From Leucobacter chromiireducens subsp. chromiireducens (lineage in GTDB: Bacteria; Actinomycetota; Actinomycetes; Actinomycetales; Microbacteriaceae), in NCBI RefSeq assembly GCF_016758255.1, contig NZ_QYAD01000002.1, positions 1 to 64,000 of the forward strand: 64,000 bases of DNA, given 5' to 3'. Below are positions 52,253-61,239 of the stretch, in pieces (the stretch's first letter is position 1; every line of letters begins with the position of its first letter). Made by a program: the position numbers and the translations under genes. Under the pieces are notes generated by a model that searched no databases, had not been told where the DNA came from, and saw only the letters and a list, made by a program, of their open reading frames with translations.

Positions 52253-53880
52253 CCGTCACCCCAGGAAAGCTCTTTCGTGTCGCGCTCGCGGGGGAGGGGC
52301 GTGGCCTCGCGCTCACGCTTGCGACCGCGCTGCTCGTGCTCCACGCGCTCGCGGAGACCGCGATCCCCGTGCTGATTGGCGTGGTGGTGGACCGCGCGGT
52401 ACTGAGCGCGGACGCTGGGGCGCTGGTCACCTGGCTCGGTGTGCTCCTCACGGTATTTCTCGTCCTCACGCTGAGCTACCAGGGGGCCTCGCGTCTCATG
52501 GTGACTGTCTACGGCACAGGCGAGCAGGCGCTGCGGCATCTGGCGCTCTCGCGGTTGCTCCGCCCCGCGCTGCCAGCGCGCACGCTGAGTGCCGGCGAGG
52601 CGTTGGGCTACGTCACTTCAGACACCTACCGGGTGGCCGGCGTCGCCTGGTCGGTGGCGCAGCAGAGCGCCACCGTTGCCGCGATCATCGCGTCCGCGTG
52701 CGCCATGCTGGTCATCTCACCGGCCGCGACTCTCGTGGTGTTTCTCGCCACCGCGGTGATGATGCTCGTCATGCGCCTCGTCTCGCGTCCGCTCGAGCAG
52801 CGCGGCCATGCCGAGCAGGCGGCCGCAACGGAGGCTGGGGCGGTCGCCGCCGACTTCATGACTGGATTCCGCGTGCTCGTGGGCATGGGGGCGCGCGGCG
52901 AGGCCGTGCGCCGCTACACCGCGGCGAGCACGCGCTCGCGCGGGGCCGCGACCTCCGCTGGTCGGGCGCTCGCGGGCGCTGAAGCGGTGAGCGCCACGCT
53001 CGCAGCACTCACCACAGCGGGGCTCGCGGGCATGTCTGCGTGGTTTGCGAGCGCGGGCAGCATCAGCATCGGCGAGCTCGTCACGGTGCTCGGCCTCGCC
53101 CAGTTTGTGAGCGGCTCGCTCGCGCACGCGGGGACATTCCCCGCGAATTGGGCGCACAAGCTGGCTTCGGCGAGGCGACTCGCCACCCTGATCAACACCC
53201 CGGACCTGCTGCCACCCGCGGAGCAGGGGGACGCTGTGCAGCATCACGCAGACGTCGTGCTCACATTTCTGCCGGGCCGCGGCGCCGAGCGGGTGGAACT
53301 GCGGCGCGGCGAGAAGTTGGGGGTACGGCCCACCGACACGGCTGCGGCGCGCGCCGCGTCCCGCGCGCTCGGGCTGCGCGCCCCGCTCGACCGCGGCGTA
53401 CTCACCCTCGCAGACGCGGCTCAGGCCGGCGCGCACCGTGATGCGCGTGATCTCGAGCTCGCTGAATACCGTCGCCGCGTCGTCTCGCTGCCGCACCGGC
53501 AGGCGGTGGCGAGCGAGAGCCTCCGCACCGCGGTGCTGGGCCCGGCGGCACCCGTCGCGGGCGATGCGCCGCAGGCCGCGGCGGTCGCAGCCGCGGCGCT
53601 CACCGATGTGGTCGCCGAGCTCGGTGGCTGGGAGACCCCGCTGGGCGAGGCGGGCCGGCGCGTATCCGGCGGACAGCGGCAACGGATTGGCATCGCACGT
53701 GGCCTCCACGCGAACGCGGAGGTACTTGTGCTCGATGAGCCGACCTCCGCGGTTGACGCGGTGACGGAGGCCGAGATTGCAGCTGGTCTCGCGGTGCGAC
53801 CCGAGACGATGGTGCTTATCTCCTCTTCGCCCACGCTGCTTGCGGCCTGCGATCGCGTGGTGGAATGGGGTGCCCAGTGA
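52249..53880 (+). CDS. ABC half-transporter 1 with non-consensus NBD (IrtAB-like pair)
   Basis: The 543-residue protein has an exporter-type six-helix membrane domain (residues about 1-310) followed by a nucleotide-binding domain. The NBD keeps the signature VSGGQRQRIGIARGL and Walker B VLVLDEPTSAVD. It lacks Walker A (RPTDTAAAR stands where GxxGxGKST belongs) and the switch His (ISSSP). It therefore cannot hydrolyse ATP at its own site but can complete the partner's. It sits in a siderophore uptake operon beside a SIP gene. That recalls mycobacterial IrtAB, an exporter-fold siderophore importer whose IrtA carries a fused SIP domain. Confidence 0.83.
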   Translation: MTVTPGKLFRVALAGEGRGLALTLATALLVLHALAETAIPVLIGVVVDRAVLSADAGALVTWLGVLLTVFLVLTLSYQGASRLMVTVYGTGEQALRHLALSRLLRPALPARTLSAGEALGYVTSDTYRVAGVAWSVAQQSATVAAIIASACAMLVISPAATLVVFLATAVMMLVMRLVSRPLEQRGHAEQAAATEAGAVAADFMTGFRVLVGMGARGEAVRRYTAASTRSRGAATSAGRALAGAEAVSATLAALTTAGLAGMSAWFASAGSISIGELVTVLGLAQFVSGSLAHAGTFPANWAHKLASARRLATLINTPDLLPPAEQGDAVQHHADVVLTFLPGRGAERVELRRGEKLGVRPTDTAAARAASRALGLRAPLDRGVLTLADAAQAGAHRDARDLELAEYRRRVVSLPHRQAVASESLRTAVLGPAAPVAGDAPQAAAVAAAALTDVVAELGGWETPLGEAGRRVSGGQRQRIGIARGLHANAEVLVLDEPTSAVDAVTEAEIAAGLAVRPETMVLISSSPTLLAACDRVVEWGAQ

Positions 53881-55658
53881 GCAAGCCGACTCCCACCCTG
53901 CCGATTGCGAGCGGGCGCGAAGTTCGCGCCGTGATTGTTCGACTGCTGAGCGTGCACCGCGGCCGGACGATCGCAGCGGCAGTGCTGCTCCTCCTCGCGA
54001 GCGTGCTCGGGCTCGTGCTGCCGCTCTGCCTCGGGCGCATCGTCGACGCCGTGGTGCGCGACGCCGGGCCCGCGGTGATCGGCGGCTGGGCGTTCGGAGC
54101 TGCCGCGGGCGCCATTGGTGCCGCGCTCATGGGGATGTGGGGGAGCCGGGTGCTCGTGGGGCTCGTGCAGCAGACGCTCGCGAGCCTCCGCGAGGAGGTG
54201 TTCGCATCCGCGATGCGGTTGCCGGTTGCGACGATTGACGATGGCGAGAGCGCTGACCTCCTGTCTCGCGTCACTGGCGACGTTGAGGCGGTCGCGGAGG
54301 CCGGCGGCGATGTCATGCCGACACTGCTCTCCGCACTGTTTGCGATCGCGGTGTCGCTTGCCTCGCTCGCGGCGCTCGACCTGCGCCTCGCCCTCGCAGG
54401 GCTCGCCTGCGTGCCCTGCTATGTGTGGGGAACGCGCGTGTTTCTGAAGCACTCGCGCGTTGTGTTCCGTGAGGTGCGCGAGCGCGAAGCCGCTCGCAGC
54501 CAGGCTGTGCTCGAAGCCGTCGAGGGTCGGGAGACGCTCACCGCGCTCGGCGAGGAAACGCACGCGCTCGACCGCGTTGCGGTGCGGGCCCGAGCGTCGA
54601 TCCGCACGCAGATCGTGGGCGCGCGGCTGCGCAACCGACTGTTCTTCACCATCAACGGGGGCGAGGCGATCGGCATGGTTGCCCTGCTCGGCACGGGGTT
54701 CGCGCTGAGCGGCGTCGGCGCGGTGACCGTGGGCATGGTGACCACTGCGGCGCTCGTGTTCCACCGACTGTTCGGCCCCATCGGGCAGCTCATCTTTGGG
54801 CTTGACGACATTCAGCGTGCCACGATCGGTCTGGCGCGACTCGTGGGAGTCATCGAAGCCGCCCCGCCCGCCGTGCCTGCGCCGCAGCGCGAGGTGACGC
54901 GATCTGGCCTGGCCGAAGGCCACATCGCGGTCGCCCTCAACGATGTGTCATTCCGCTATCCCCGCACCGGCCGTGGGGTGCAACACGTGACGCTCACGAT
55001 CCCCGCGGGAACGACGGCGGCCTTTGTCGGCGCGTCCGGCTCAGGCAAGAGCACGGTGGCGCGCCTCATCGCGGGCCAGTACGCACCAGATTCTGGCACG
55101 CTTGACACCAGCGCGCAGCCGTACACGATCTCACAGGAGCTCCATCAGTTCCGGGGCACCGTCGCCGAGAACCTCAGGCTTGCGGCGCCCGAGGCGGCCG
55201 ACGAGGAGATCCACGCCGCGCTCGCGGCGGTGGGTGCCGAGTGGGCGCTTGAGTCACAGCAGCCGGAACGCTGGGACGAGGGGCGTATTCAGCAAATTGC
55301 CGTTGCGCGTGCGCTGCTCGCTGACCCTGAGATTGTCATTCTCGACGAGCCGACCGCTGAGGTGGGTCTGCAGCAGCGGCCCGCGGTCGACCGAGCCATT
55401 GCGTTGCTCCGCCAAGAGCGCACCGCCGTGTACATCGCGCACCAGTTGCAACCCACGGCGACCGCAGAGCAGATCGGTGTGTTTGCCGACGGTCGTTTGG
55501 TGCAGCACGGCACACACGCTGAGTTGCGCGCGGCGGCCGGCCCGTATCGCGAACTGTGGTCCGCGCAGCTCGGTGAGAGTGGCTCGCCCGCCACCGACGC
55601 TTTTGACACTGATCTTTCCGATCCCGATCCTTCCGATCCCGAAAGTGAGAATCCATGA
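53877..55658 (+). CDS. ABC half-transporter 2 with degenerate signature (IrtAB-like pair)
   Basis: The 593-residue half-transporter is the partner of the preceding gene. Its six-helix membrane domain is followed by an NBD with intact Walker A GASGSGKST, Q-loop SQEL, Walker B EIVILDEPTAEV and switch His in AHQLQ. The LSGGQ signature is replaced by WDEGRIQQ, and the D-loop Asp is Gly. Together the two proteins offer one consensus ATP site (this Walker A with the partner's signature) and one dead site. The GTG at 53877 gives the GTGA overlap seen throughout the operon; ATG 53865 is an alternative. It ends with an Asp-Pro-rich tail. Confidence 0.85.
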   Translation: MSKPTPTLPIASGREVRAVIVRLLSVHRGRTIAAAVLLLLASVLGLVLPLCLGRIVDAVVRDAGPAVIGGWAFGAAAGAIGAALMGMWGSRVLVGLVQQTLASLREEVFASAMRLPVATIDDGESADLLSRVTGDVEAVAEAGGDVMPTLLSALFAIAVSLASLAALDLRLALAGLACVPCYVWGTRVFLKHSRVVFREVREREAARSQAVLEAVEGRETLTALGEETHALDRVAVRARASIRTQIVGARLRNRLFFTINGGEAIGMVALLGTGFALSGVGAVTVGMVTTAALVFHRLFGPIGQLIFGLDDIQRATIGLARLVGVIEAAPPAVPAPQREVTRSGLAEGHIAVALNDVSFRYPRTGRGVQHVTLTIPAGTTAAFVGASGSGKSTVARLIAGQYAPDSGTLDTSAQPYTISQELHQFRGTVAENLRLAAPEAADEEIHAALAAVGAEWALESQQPERWDEGRIQQIAVARALLADPEIVILDEPTAEVGLQQRPAVDRAIALLRQERTAVYIAHQLQPTATAEQIGVFADGRLVQHGTHAELRAAAGPYRELWSAQLGESGSPATDAFDTDLSDPDPSDPESENP

Positions 55659-56557
55659 CCATCTTCCGTGGGGTAGTCACCGCCACCGAATCCCTCAGCC
55701 CCGAGCTGGTGCGCGTCACGCTGGGTGGGCCGGGCGTTGCCGACTTCGTCAGCACCGGGGTGCCCGACGAGTACGTGCGCGTGTTCTTTCCGCACGGCGA
55801 TGACCCGCACGATGTGTCGCTGCCGGTTCCCGACGGCGACTGGTGGAGCACCCCGCCGGGCGCCCCGGAGGCACCGATGCGCACGTACACGATCAGTGCC
55901 GTGCGACCGGCGGCGGGCGAGATTGACATCGACTTCGTGGTGCACGAGGCCGGGATCGCGGGTCCGTGGGCGCGCACCGCTCAGCCCGGCTACGTGCTCG
56001 GCTTGAATGCCCCCACTGGGCTCTACGAGCCGCCGAGCGGCACGCGCTGGCAGCTGCTCGCGGCGGACCTCACCGGGCTGCCCGCTGCGGCCCGTATCGC
56101 CGCACGCAGCACCGGGATCCGCACGCGGCTGGTGCTCGAAGCGCCCGCGGGTGCGGCTCTCGTCGATCTTGCCGTCTACGGGGTTGCCGCGGGTGCTGGC
56201 ATCGAAGTGACGTGGATCGAGGGCGGCAACGGACACGGCCCGAGCGCGCTCGGCGAGATTGTGCGCCGGTCGTTGCACGAGAAGGGATCGTTCGAGGAAG
56301 GGTACGTCTGGGTGGCGGGCGAGACCGCTGCACTGCGCGACGTGCGGAAGTTCCTGCGCCGCGAGCTCGGGCTGCCCGCCGCCCGGTACAAGGTGGTGGG
56401 GTACTGGAATCCGGTGGCTGACTGGAGCTCGCGCTACGACGCCCTCTCGGAGGACGTGCAGCGCGAGCTCGCAGCGATCTGGGATGACGCCGAGCCCGGC
56501 GACGCTGAGGATACGCAGTTGCGCTACGAGGAGCGCCTCGCTCAACTGGGGCTCTGA
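55655..56557 (+). CDS. Siderophore-interacting flavoreductase (SIP family)
   Basis: The 300-residue SIP protein has an FAD-binding barrel (RVTLGGPGVADFVSTGVPDE, then RTYTISAVRP with the R-x-Y-[ST] motif) and a C-terminal NAD(P)H domain (GYVWVAGETAALRDVRKFLR, then YKVVGYW). It overlaps the half-transporter gene by ATGA and is the last gene of the second uptake operon. Its likely job is reductive iron release from the imported chelate. Its final 16 bases overlap the convergent terC-type gene. Confidence 0.9.
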   Translation: MTIFRGVVTATESLSPELVRVTLGGPGVADFVSTGVPDEYVRVFFPHGDDPHDVSLPVPDGDWWSTPPGAPEAPMRTYTISAVRPAAGEIDIDFVVHEAGIAGPWARTAQPGYVLGLNAPTGLYEPPSGTRWQLLAADLTGLPAAARIAARSTGIRTRLVLEAPAGAALVDLAVYGVAAGAGIEVTWIEGGNGHGPSALGEIVRRSLHEKGSFEEGYVWVAGETAALRDVRKFLRRELGLPAARYKVVGYWNPVADWSSRYDALSEDVQRELAAIWDDAEPGDAEDTQLRYEERLAQLGL

Positions 56558-57348
56558 GTCTCCGATTCGGCGGCGTGGCTGGCAGCGGGGTCGGCGGTGG
56601 CTTCGGTGAGCGCGGTGCGTTCCCGACGTTTTGCCGCGCGGCCCTGGGCCACGAGGTTGAGCGTTTCCACGAGCACCGCAAACGCCATGGGGCCGTAGAT
56701 GAGGGCCTTGTCGATCTTCACACCGAAGCCCTCGGCGATCAGGAACACCGCGATGAGGAGCAGGAACGACAGCGCCAGCATCTTCACGGTGGGGTGGCGG
56801 TTCACGAACGCGAAGATGGTGCCCGACGCGAAGAGCATAATGCCGAAGGAGAGCAGCACGGCCGCGATGATCACGATCATGTTTGAGGTCATGCCCACCG
56901 CGGTGATCACCGAGTCGAGCGAGAACACCAGGTCGAGCGCCAGGATCTGGGCGATCACCGCACCAAAGGTGGTAGCGACGGCGCCGGCCTTCGGCTGTTC
57001 CTCGTCATGTCCCTCGAACTTGTGGTGAATCTCCTGTATCGCCTTGTACAGCAGGAAGACACCACCCGCGATGAGGATCAGGTCCTTCATTGAGAAGCCC
57101 AGCTCGCCGATCTGAATGAAGTCATCGGTGAGCGTGATGATCCAGCCGGCGAAGAAGATCAGCACCACGCGCATGAGCATGGCGAGGCTGAGGCCGAGCT
57201 TGCGGGCCTTGGCCTGCTGGTGTTCCGGCAGTTTGCCCGCGAGGATCGAGATGAAGATCACATTGTCGACACCGAGCACCACCTCCAGCAGGAAGAGCGC
57301 AAGAAACACAGCGACGAGGTCAGGGGAGAGGGATAAGTCGAACTCCAT
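56542..57348 (-). CDS. TerC-family membrane protein
   Basis: The 268-residue polytopic protein shows the family motifs LEVVLGVDNVIFISILAGKL and DLVFSLDSVITAVGMTSN, each with acidic residues inside helices. TerC proteins are linked to metal (notably manganese) export or metalation of exported proteins, and historically to tellurite resistance. TAGCGT lies six bases before the ATG (57355-57360, minus), with CTGAGA 17 bases further upstream as a possible -35. A leaderless transcript is likely, and there is no room for a manganese riboswitch. Confidence 0.88.
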   Translation of the reverse strand: MEFDLSLSPDLVAVFLALFLLEVVLGVDNVIFISILAGKLPEHQQAKARKLGLSLAMLMRVVLIFFAGWIITLTDDFIQIGELGFSMKDLILIAGGVFLLYKAIQEIHHKFEGHDEEQPKAGAVATTFGAVIAQILALDLVFSLDSVITAVGMTSNMIVIIAAVLLSFGIMLFASGTIFAFVNRHPTVKMLALSFLLLIAVFLIAEGFGVKIDKALIYGPMAFAVLVETLNLVAQGRAAKRRERTALTEATADPAASHAAESETQSPS

Positions 57349-57405
57349 GGAATAACGCTAGGGCACGATCCCGCGCTTCTCAGCGTTCATTCAGCGCTTA
57401 CGCGG

Positions 57406-57933
57406 CTACTTTGCGGCAGCGGCTCGCCTCCGGTGGCGGCGCACGGCGTCGCGCCCGGCGCAGGGCTGCGAGCAGTAGCGCTGTCGCCCCGGGCGGCTCA
57501 CGTCAGCGAATGCGCGAGCGCACTCGGGCAGGGCGCAGCGGCCGAGCCGGTGCATCCCGTTCTGTGTGAGGTGCTCGGCAGCGGCGACGCTCACCGCGGC
57601 GGCGAGGGTCTCGCCGAGCCCCGCGGTGTCTGCGCGGTAGTGGAGGTGCCACCCAGAACCGTCGTGGTTCGTGACGCTCGGCGCGCTTGCGAAATCGGTG
57701 AGGAGGGCGTTCATCGCCTCCACGCGGTGCAGCTCTGATGCGGCGTCAACGAGGTCGCGCCAGCCGGCGAGAAACTCCAGCGTTCGTGGGAGATCCGCAG
57801 GCTGAGGTGGGGTATCGAGCGGCATGCCCCACTCCAGCCATCGTGCCGCGATCTCTGCGCTCGACGCGGGCGGCTCGTTGAGCAGCGAGATGCCGATCCC
57901 CAGCAGCTCGCGCATGTAAGGGTTTACGCGCAT
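57406..57933 (-). CDS. CGNR zinc-finger protein (ABATE-type regulator candidate)
   Basis: The 175-residue protein has an N-terminal helical domain and a C-terminal zinc finger: HRLGRCALPECARAFADVSR, then RYCSQPCAGRDAVRRHRRR. This is the CGNR/DUF1470 pattern with four metal-binding Cys. These proteins are thought to bind nucleic acid and often sit beside transporters. It diverges from an MFS exporter with almost no gap, so it is that gene's likely regulator. ATG 57915 is an alternative start that would leave more room for promoters. Confidence 0.82.
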   Translation of the reverse strand: MRVNPYMRELLGIGISLLNEPPASSAEIAARWLEWGMPLDTPPQPADLPRTLEFLAGWRDLVDAASELHRVEAMNALLTDFASAPSVTNHDGSGWHLHYRADTAGLGETLAAAVSVAAAEHLTQNGMHRLGRCALPECARAFADVSRPGRQRYCSQPCAGRDAVRRHRRRAAAAK

Positions 57934-57943
57934 AATGCCATTA
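57933..57943. promoter_or_regulatory. Palindrome between divergent CGNR and MFS genes
   Basis: TAATG-C-CATTA is a perfect 11-bp palindrome overlapping a CATAAT -10-like hexamer. A second short inverted repeat, GTAA-N4-TTAC, lies at 57916-57927. Either could be an operator, with the CGNR protein as candidate binder. Confidence 0.35.
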
Positions 57944-59374
57944 CAACATGCTGGTGCGGTGCATGAATCAGGTTCCTCCCAGTCGCGTCCCCTCCCACGA
58001 GTGAGCTGGTGGCCTCTGGTCGCTTGCTGCCTGGGAACGTTCCTGCTGCTCGTCTACACCTCGATTGTCACGGTTGCCCTGCCCAGCATTGCGGCGGACC
58101 TCGGCGCAGGGCACAGCGCACAGCAGTGGGTGGTGAACGTGTACACCGTCGCACTGGCCGGATTCCTCCTCGGGGCGGGATCGATCGGTGACACGTTGGG
58201 CATCGCCCGGGTATACCTCGTGGGGGTTGCGGCATTCACGGTTGCCACCGCGCTTGCGGGCTTCGCGCCGAGCGTGGGCTGGCTCATCGCGGGGCGCGCC
58301 GTGCAGGGAGTCGCCGGGGCCGTAATGTTTGCCTGCATCCCCGCGCTCATCGGCCGGGCATACGCCGAGCCGCGCACCCGTGCTGTGGCTTTCGCGGTGT
58401 GGGGCGCGGTTGCGGGCGCAGCCTCGGCTATCGGGACGATCGCGGGTGGGGTGCTCGCCGAATTTGTGGGCTGGCGATGGCTGTTCTTCGCGGCGCTCCC
58501 GTTCTGTCTGATCGCGCTCGCCGCGGCGTTGCGTCTTCGCGCGCTGCCGGGGCGGCCACCCGCCAGTGGCGTACGGCCGCCAGTGGACTGGGCAGGTCTC
58601 GGTTGCGCGACGCTGGGCATCACTGCGCTCGCGTATGCAATCACCGAGACGGGATCACCCAGCGGGCCGGGTCTCGGGGTGCTCGCCGCGGCGTTGGTGG
58701 CCGGCTGCAGCGCAGTCGGATTTGTGTGGGCCGAGCGGCGAGCGGTGGCCCCGGTGCTGCCGCTCAGTCTCCTGCGCACCCCGGCATACCTTGCCGCGCT
58801 GCTTGCCGCGTTCGGGTACTACTTCGCCGCGTTCGGGCAGCTCCCTGCCATCTCAAACTGGTTGCAGCTGGGGGAAGGGCTCGGGTCGGCCGCAACCGCC
58901 ACGATCCTGCTCGCGCAGCTCATCGCGTTTGTGTTGGCCTCTGCGCTGCTCAGCGCTCGCCTGCGCGGCGCGGGGGTGCGCGGGGCACTCGGGTGGCCCA
59001 TGCTGGCGATCGCGTTCGCTGCGGCCACGGGCCTCTTGTTGCTCACTGGTGTGGGGTGGATCACGCTCGTGCCGTTCCTCGTGCTCTCTGGCGCAGCGGC
59101 GGGCGTCATCTCGCCCGCGTTGCCCGCCCTCGCGCTTGCGGCCGCGCCCGCGGAAGTTTCCGCGGCGGCAACGAGCGGCGCGAATGCGGCCCGGCAGCTG
59201 GGGCTCGCGTTGGGGGTGGCGGTCTGCGGCAGTGTGGCGGCGGTGCCCGAGTCGGGCCCGCTTGCGGGCGCGTTTCTCGTGTGTGCGGTGCTCGCTCTGA
59301 GCATTGGCATTCTCGTCCTACGACTCGGCGCGGCTCCGGAGACGAAGCCCCAGTGCCGCGCCAAGCCAGGTTAG
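57935..59374 (+). CDS. DHA2-family MFS exporter
   Basis: The 479-residue, probably 14-helix transporter has helix-1 motif TSIVTVALPSIAADL, QQWVVNVYTVALAGFLLGAG and GRAVQGVAGAVMFACIPALI, as in EmrB/QacA-type pumps. The substrate is unknown. The ATG at 57935 lies inside a palindrome that may contain the -10 element, so translation may instead start at GTG 57959. It converges with the ABC-F gene, overlapping it by four bases. Pump next to target protector suggests a drug-resistance neighbourhood. Confidence 0.84.
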   Translation: MPLQHAGAVHESGSSQSRPLPRVSWWPLVACCLGTFLLLVYTSIVTVALPSIAADLGAGHSAQQWVVNVYTVALAGFLLGAGSIGDTLGIARVYLVGVAAFTVATALAGFAPSVGWLIAGRAVQGVAGAVMFACIPALIGRAYAEPRTRAVAFAVWGAVAGAASAIGTIAGGVLAEFVGWRWLFFAALPFCLIALAAALRLRALPGRPPASGVRPPVDWAGLGCATLGITALAYAITETGSPSGPGLGVLAAALVAGCSAVGFVWAERRAVAPVLPLSLLRTPAYLAALLAAFGYYFAAFGQLPAISNWLQLGEGLGSAATATILLAQLIAFVLASALLSARLRGAGVRGALGWPMLAIAFAAATGLLLLTGVGWITLVPFLVLSGAAAGVISPALPALALAAAPAEVSAAATSGANAARQLGLALGVAVCGSVAAVPESGPLAGAFLVCAVLALSIGILVLRLGAAPETKPQCRAKPG

Positions 59375-60987
59375 GCCACTGCTTCTTCGAAGGTGCGCAG
59401 TTCGCGCAGGCCTGTCGCCGTGTCGAGCTCGAGTATCGTGTCGATGCCGAGTCGTTCGAGGAACGCGAAGTCGTGGCTCACGACGAGGAGTGCGCCACGG
59501 TACGCGTCGAGTGCCTGAGCGAGCTGCTCAACGCTCGCGAGATCCAGGTTGTTGGTGGGCTCATCGAGTACCAGTAGCTGCGCGGGCGGGTCCGCGAGCA
59601 GCAGCCGCGCAAGCGCGACACGGAACCGCTCACCGCCCGACAGTGTCCCCACGGGGCGATGCGCGGAGTCACCACGCAGGAGCAAGCGTGCGAGCTGATT
59701 CTGGATCGTACCGGTTGGCGTCGCAGGGGCCACCGCCTGCACGTTCGCGATCGCGCTGGCCTGTTCGTCGAGGCCGTCGAGACGCTGAGCGAGAAACCCC
59801 ACTCGCTCGGTCAGCAGCGTGCCCGAGGGGCGCCCCGCCGTTGGTGCCGATCCACTCATCAGTTGCGCGAGCAGCGTCGACTTGCCAGAGCCATTCGCTC
59901 CGACGAGCGCCACACGCTCCGGCCCCTGCACGAGGATGGTGCGCGAGCCCGTGCTGAACTCGACGAGGCGACGCCCGCGCGGCACCTCGGGATCGGGCAG
60001 CACGAGACTGATCCGCTCATCCACGCGCACGCGCGCATCGGCGGCGTCGACCGCGGCTTGCGCGGCCTGCACCTTGTCGTCGAGCGTGCCCCGCATCGCG
60101 CCGGCGGATGCCTGTGCTTTGCTGGCGCGATTCCCGGCGAGAATCTTCGGGATCCCGCCGCTCGCCTGGGTTTTCTTCGCGGTGCGCTCGCGGCGTGCGA
60201 GCTTGGTCTCCGCCTCGACGCGCTGCCGCTTCTCTACCTTCAGGGTCTGCTGTGCGCTGCGCGCAGCCTGCGCGGCGGCGGCCTGCTGCTGTTCCTGATG
60301 CGCCTCCCACGCGCTGTACGGGCCGCCGAAGGTCTCAAGGCGTCCGGAGAAGAGCTCGGCCGTGTGATCCATCCGCTCGAGCAGCTCGCGGTCGTGGCTC
60401 ACGATGAGCAGCGTGCCCGGCCACGCATCGACGAGCTCGCCGAGCCTGGCCCGAGTGGCACGGTCGAGGTTATTCGTTGGCTCGTCGAGCAGCGTGATGG
60501 GCGTGCGCCGAATCCGCAACCCCATGATGGCGATGAGCGTCGCCTCGCCACCCGACACCTCGCCGACGCGTCGATCGATGTCTTCCGGCGCGAATCCGAG
60601 TTGTTGGAGTGCCTCCCCGGCGCGCGACTCGATATCCCAATCGTCGCCGACCGCGTCGAAGTGCTCGTGCGCGACGTCGCCCGCCTCGATGGCGCGCAGA
60701 GCCGCGAGGGTCTCGTGGATGCCGAGCAACTCGGCGAGGGGCGCGTCTGCGCGAAGCGTGAGCGTCTGTCGCAGGTAGCCGACCTCGCCGCTCGTGACGA
60801 TGTGGCCGGACGAGGGGGTGAGTTCGCCCGCGATGAGTCGGAGCAGAGTGGACTTCCCCGCACCGTTCCTGCCGACGAGGCCGGTGCGGCCGGGGGTGAA
60901 TGTGCCTGACACGCGCTCGAGTGCCGCGGTGCCGTCGGGCCACGCGAACGAGAGTTCGTGCAGAGAGATTGCGGGTGATGTTGACAT
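59371..60987 (-). CDS. ABC-F family protein, possible antibiotic target protection
   Basis: The 538-residue soluble protein has two NBDs. NBD1: Walker A GRNGAGKST, signature VSGGEATL, Walker B TLLDEPTNNLD. NBD2: GANGSGKST, LSGGERFRVALARLL, VLDEPTNNLD. A charged, Gln/Ala/Lys-rich interdomain linker (residues about 240-310) lies between them. Resistance-type ABC-Fs are often induced by ribosome stalling on a short upstream ORF, and exactly such an ORF lies at 61210-61239. AAAGG about ten bases before the ATG sets the start. Neighbouring MFS pumps on both sides strengthen the resistance interpretation, which remains inferred. Confidence 0.88.
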   Translation of the reverse strand: MSTSPAISLHELSFAWPDGTAALERVSGTFTPGRTGLVGRNGAGKSTLLRLIAGELTPSSGHIVTSGEVGYLRQTLTLRADAPLAELLGIHETLAALRAIEAGDVAHEHFDAVGDDWDIESRAGEALQQLGFAPEDIDRRVGEVSGGEATLIAIMGLRIRRTPITLLDEPTNNLDRATRARLGELVDAWPGTLLIVSHDRELLERMDHTAELFSGRLETFGGPYSAWEAHQEQQQAAAAQAARSAQQTLKVEKRQRVEAETKLARRERTAKKTQASGGIPKILAGNRASKAQASAGAMRGTLDDKVQAAQAAVDAADARVRVDERISLVLPDPEVPRGRRLVEFSTGSRTILVQGPERVALVGANGSGKSTLLAQLMSGSAPTAGRPSGTLLTERVGFLAQRLDGLDEQASAIANVQAVAPATPTGTIQNQLARLLLRGDSAHRPVGTLSGGERFRVALARLLLADPPAQLLVLDEPTNNLDLASVEQLAQALDAYRGALLVVSHDFAFLERLGIDTILELDTATGLRELRTFEEAVA

Positions 60988-61209
60988 GGCTGTCGCCTTT
61001 CGAAGTGCCCGGGCGTGCGGCGACGCGCGAGGAAGGCTCCGTCGGGCCTCAGATCGCGCGGCCGCGCACGCACGCCAAATGGAGCGGTGCTGCGGTGTGG
61101 GGAAGGCGGCGGCCCGGCCTGCGGTCAACACCCGTCAGGGTGGACGCACTCGGAGAGCTGGGCACGATCTCGGCGCAAGAGCGCGCGAGTGCCACCGGCG
61201 GTGCGGTGG
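60988..61209 (-). promoter_or_regulatory. 222-base leader of the ABC-F gene with attenuator-like hairpin
   Basis: No other gene is supported between the upstream ORF and the ABC-F start. Immediately after the upstream ORF's stop, the transcript can fold a perfect 7-bp hairpin (GCCACCG, loop CACCGC, CGGTGGC; about 61193-61212). The remaining GC-rich leader offers further pairing but I did not resolve a terminator with a T-tract. Control could act on transcription or on translation. Confidence 0.5.
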
Positions 61210-61239
61210 CTAGTTGCCGTCCACTTCGATCAAATCCAT
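61210..61239 (-). CDS. Nine-codon leaderless upstream ORF (leader peptide MDLIEVDGN)
   Basis: On the minus strand ATG at 61239 opens MDLIEVDGN followed by TAG. A -10 hexamer TACACT (61246-61251) lies exactly six bases before the ATG, so transcription should begin at the A of the start codon. It is upstream of the ABC-F gene and followed at once by a hairpin. This matches known leader peptides that sense ribosome-targeting antibiotics in actinobacteria. The peptide is too short for homology; the case rests on layout. Confidence 0.55.
   Translation of the reverse strand: MDLIEVDGN

Noticed and set aside
53421..54923. 500-codon minus-strand frame across the ABC half-transporters
   Set aside because: Shadow frame; the sense frames carry NBD and membrane-domain motifs.
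57349..57405. Manganese (yybP-ykoY) riboswitch ahead of the TerC gene
   Set aside because: Only 57 bases separate it from the next gene, and a -10 hexamer six bases from the ATG leaves no leader.
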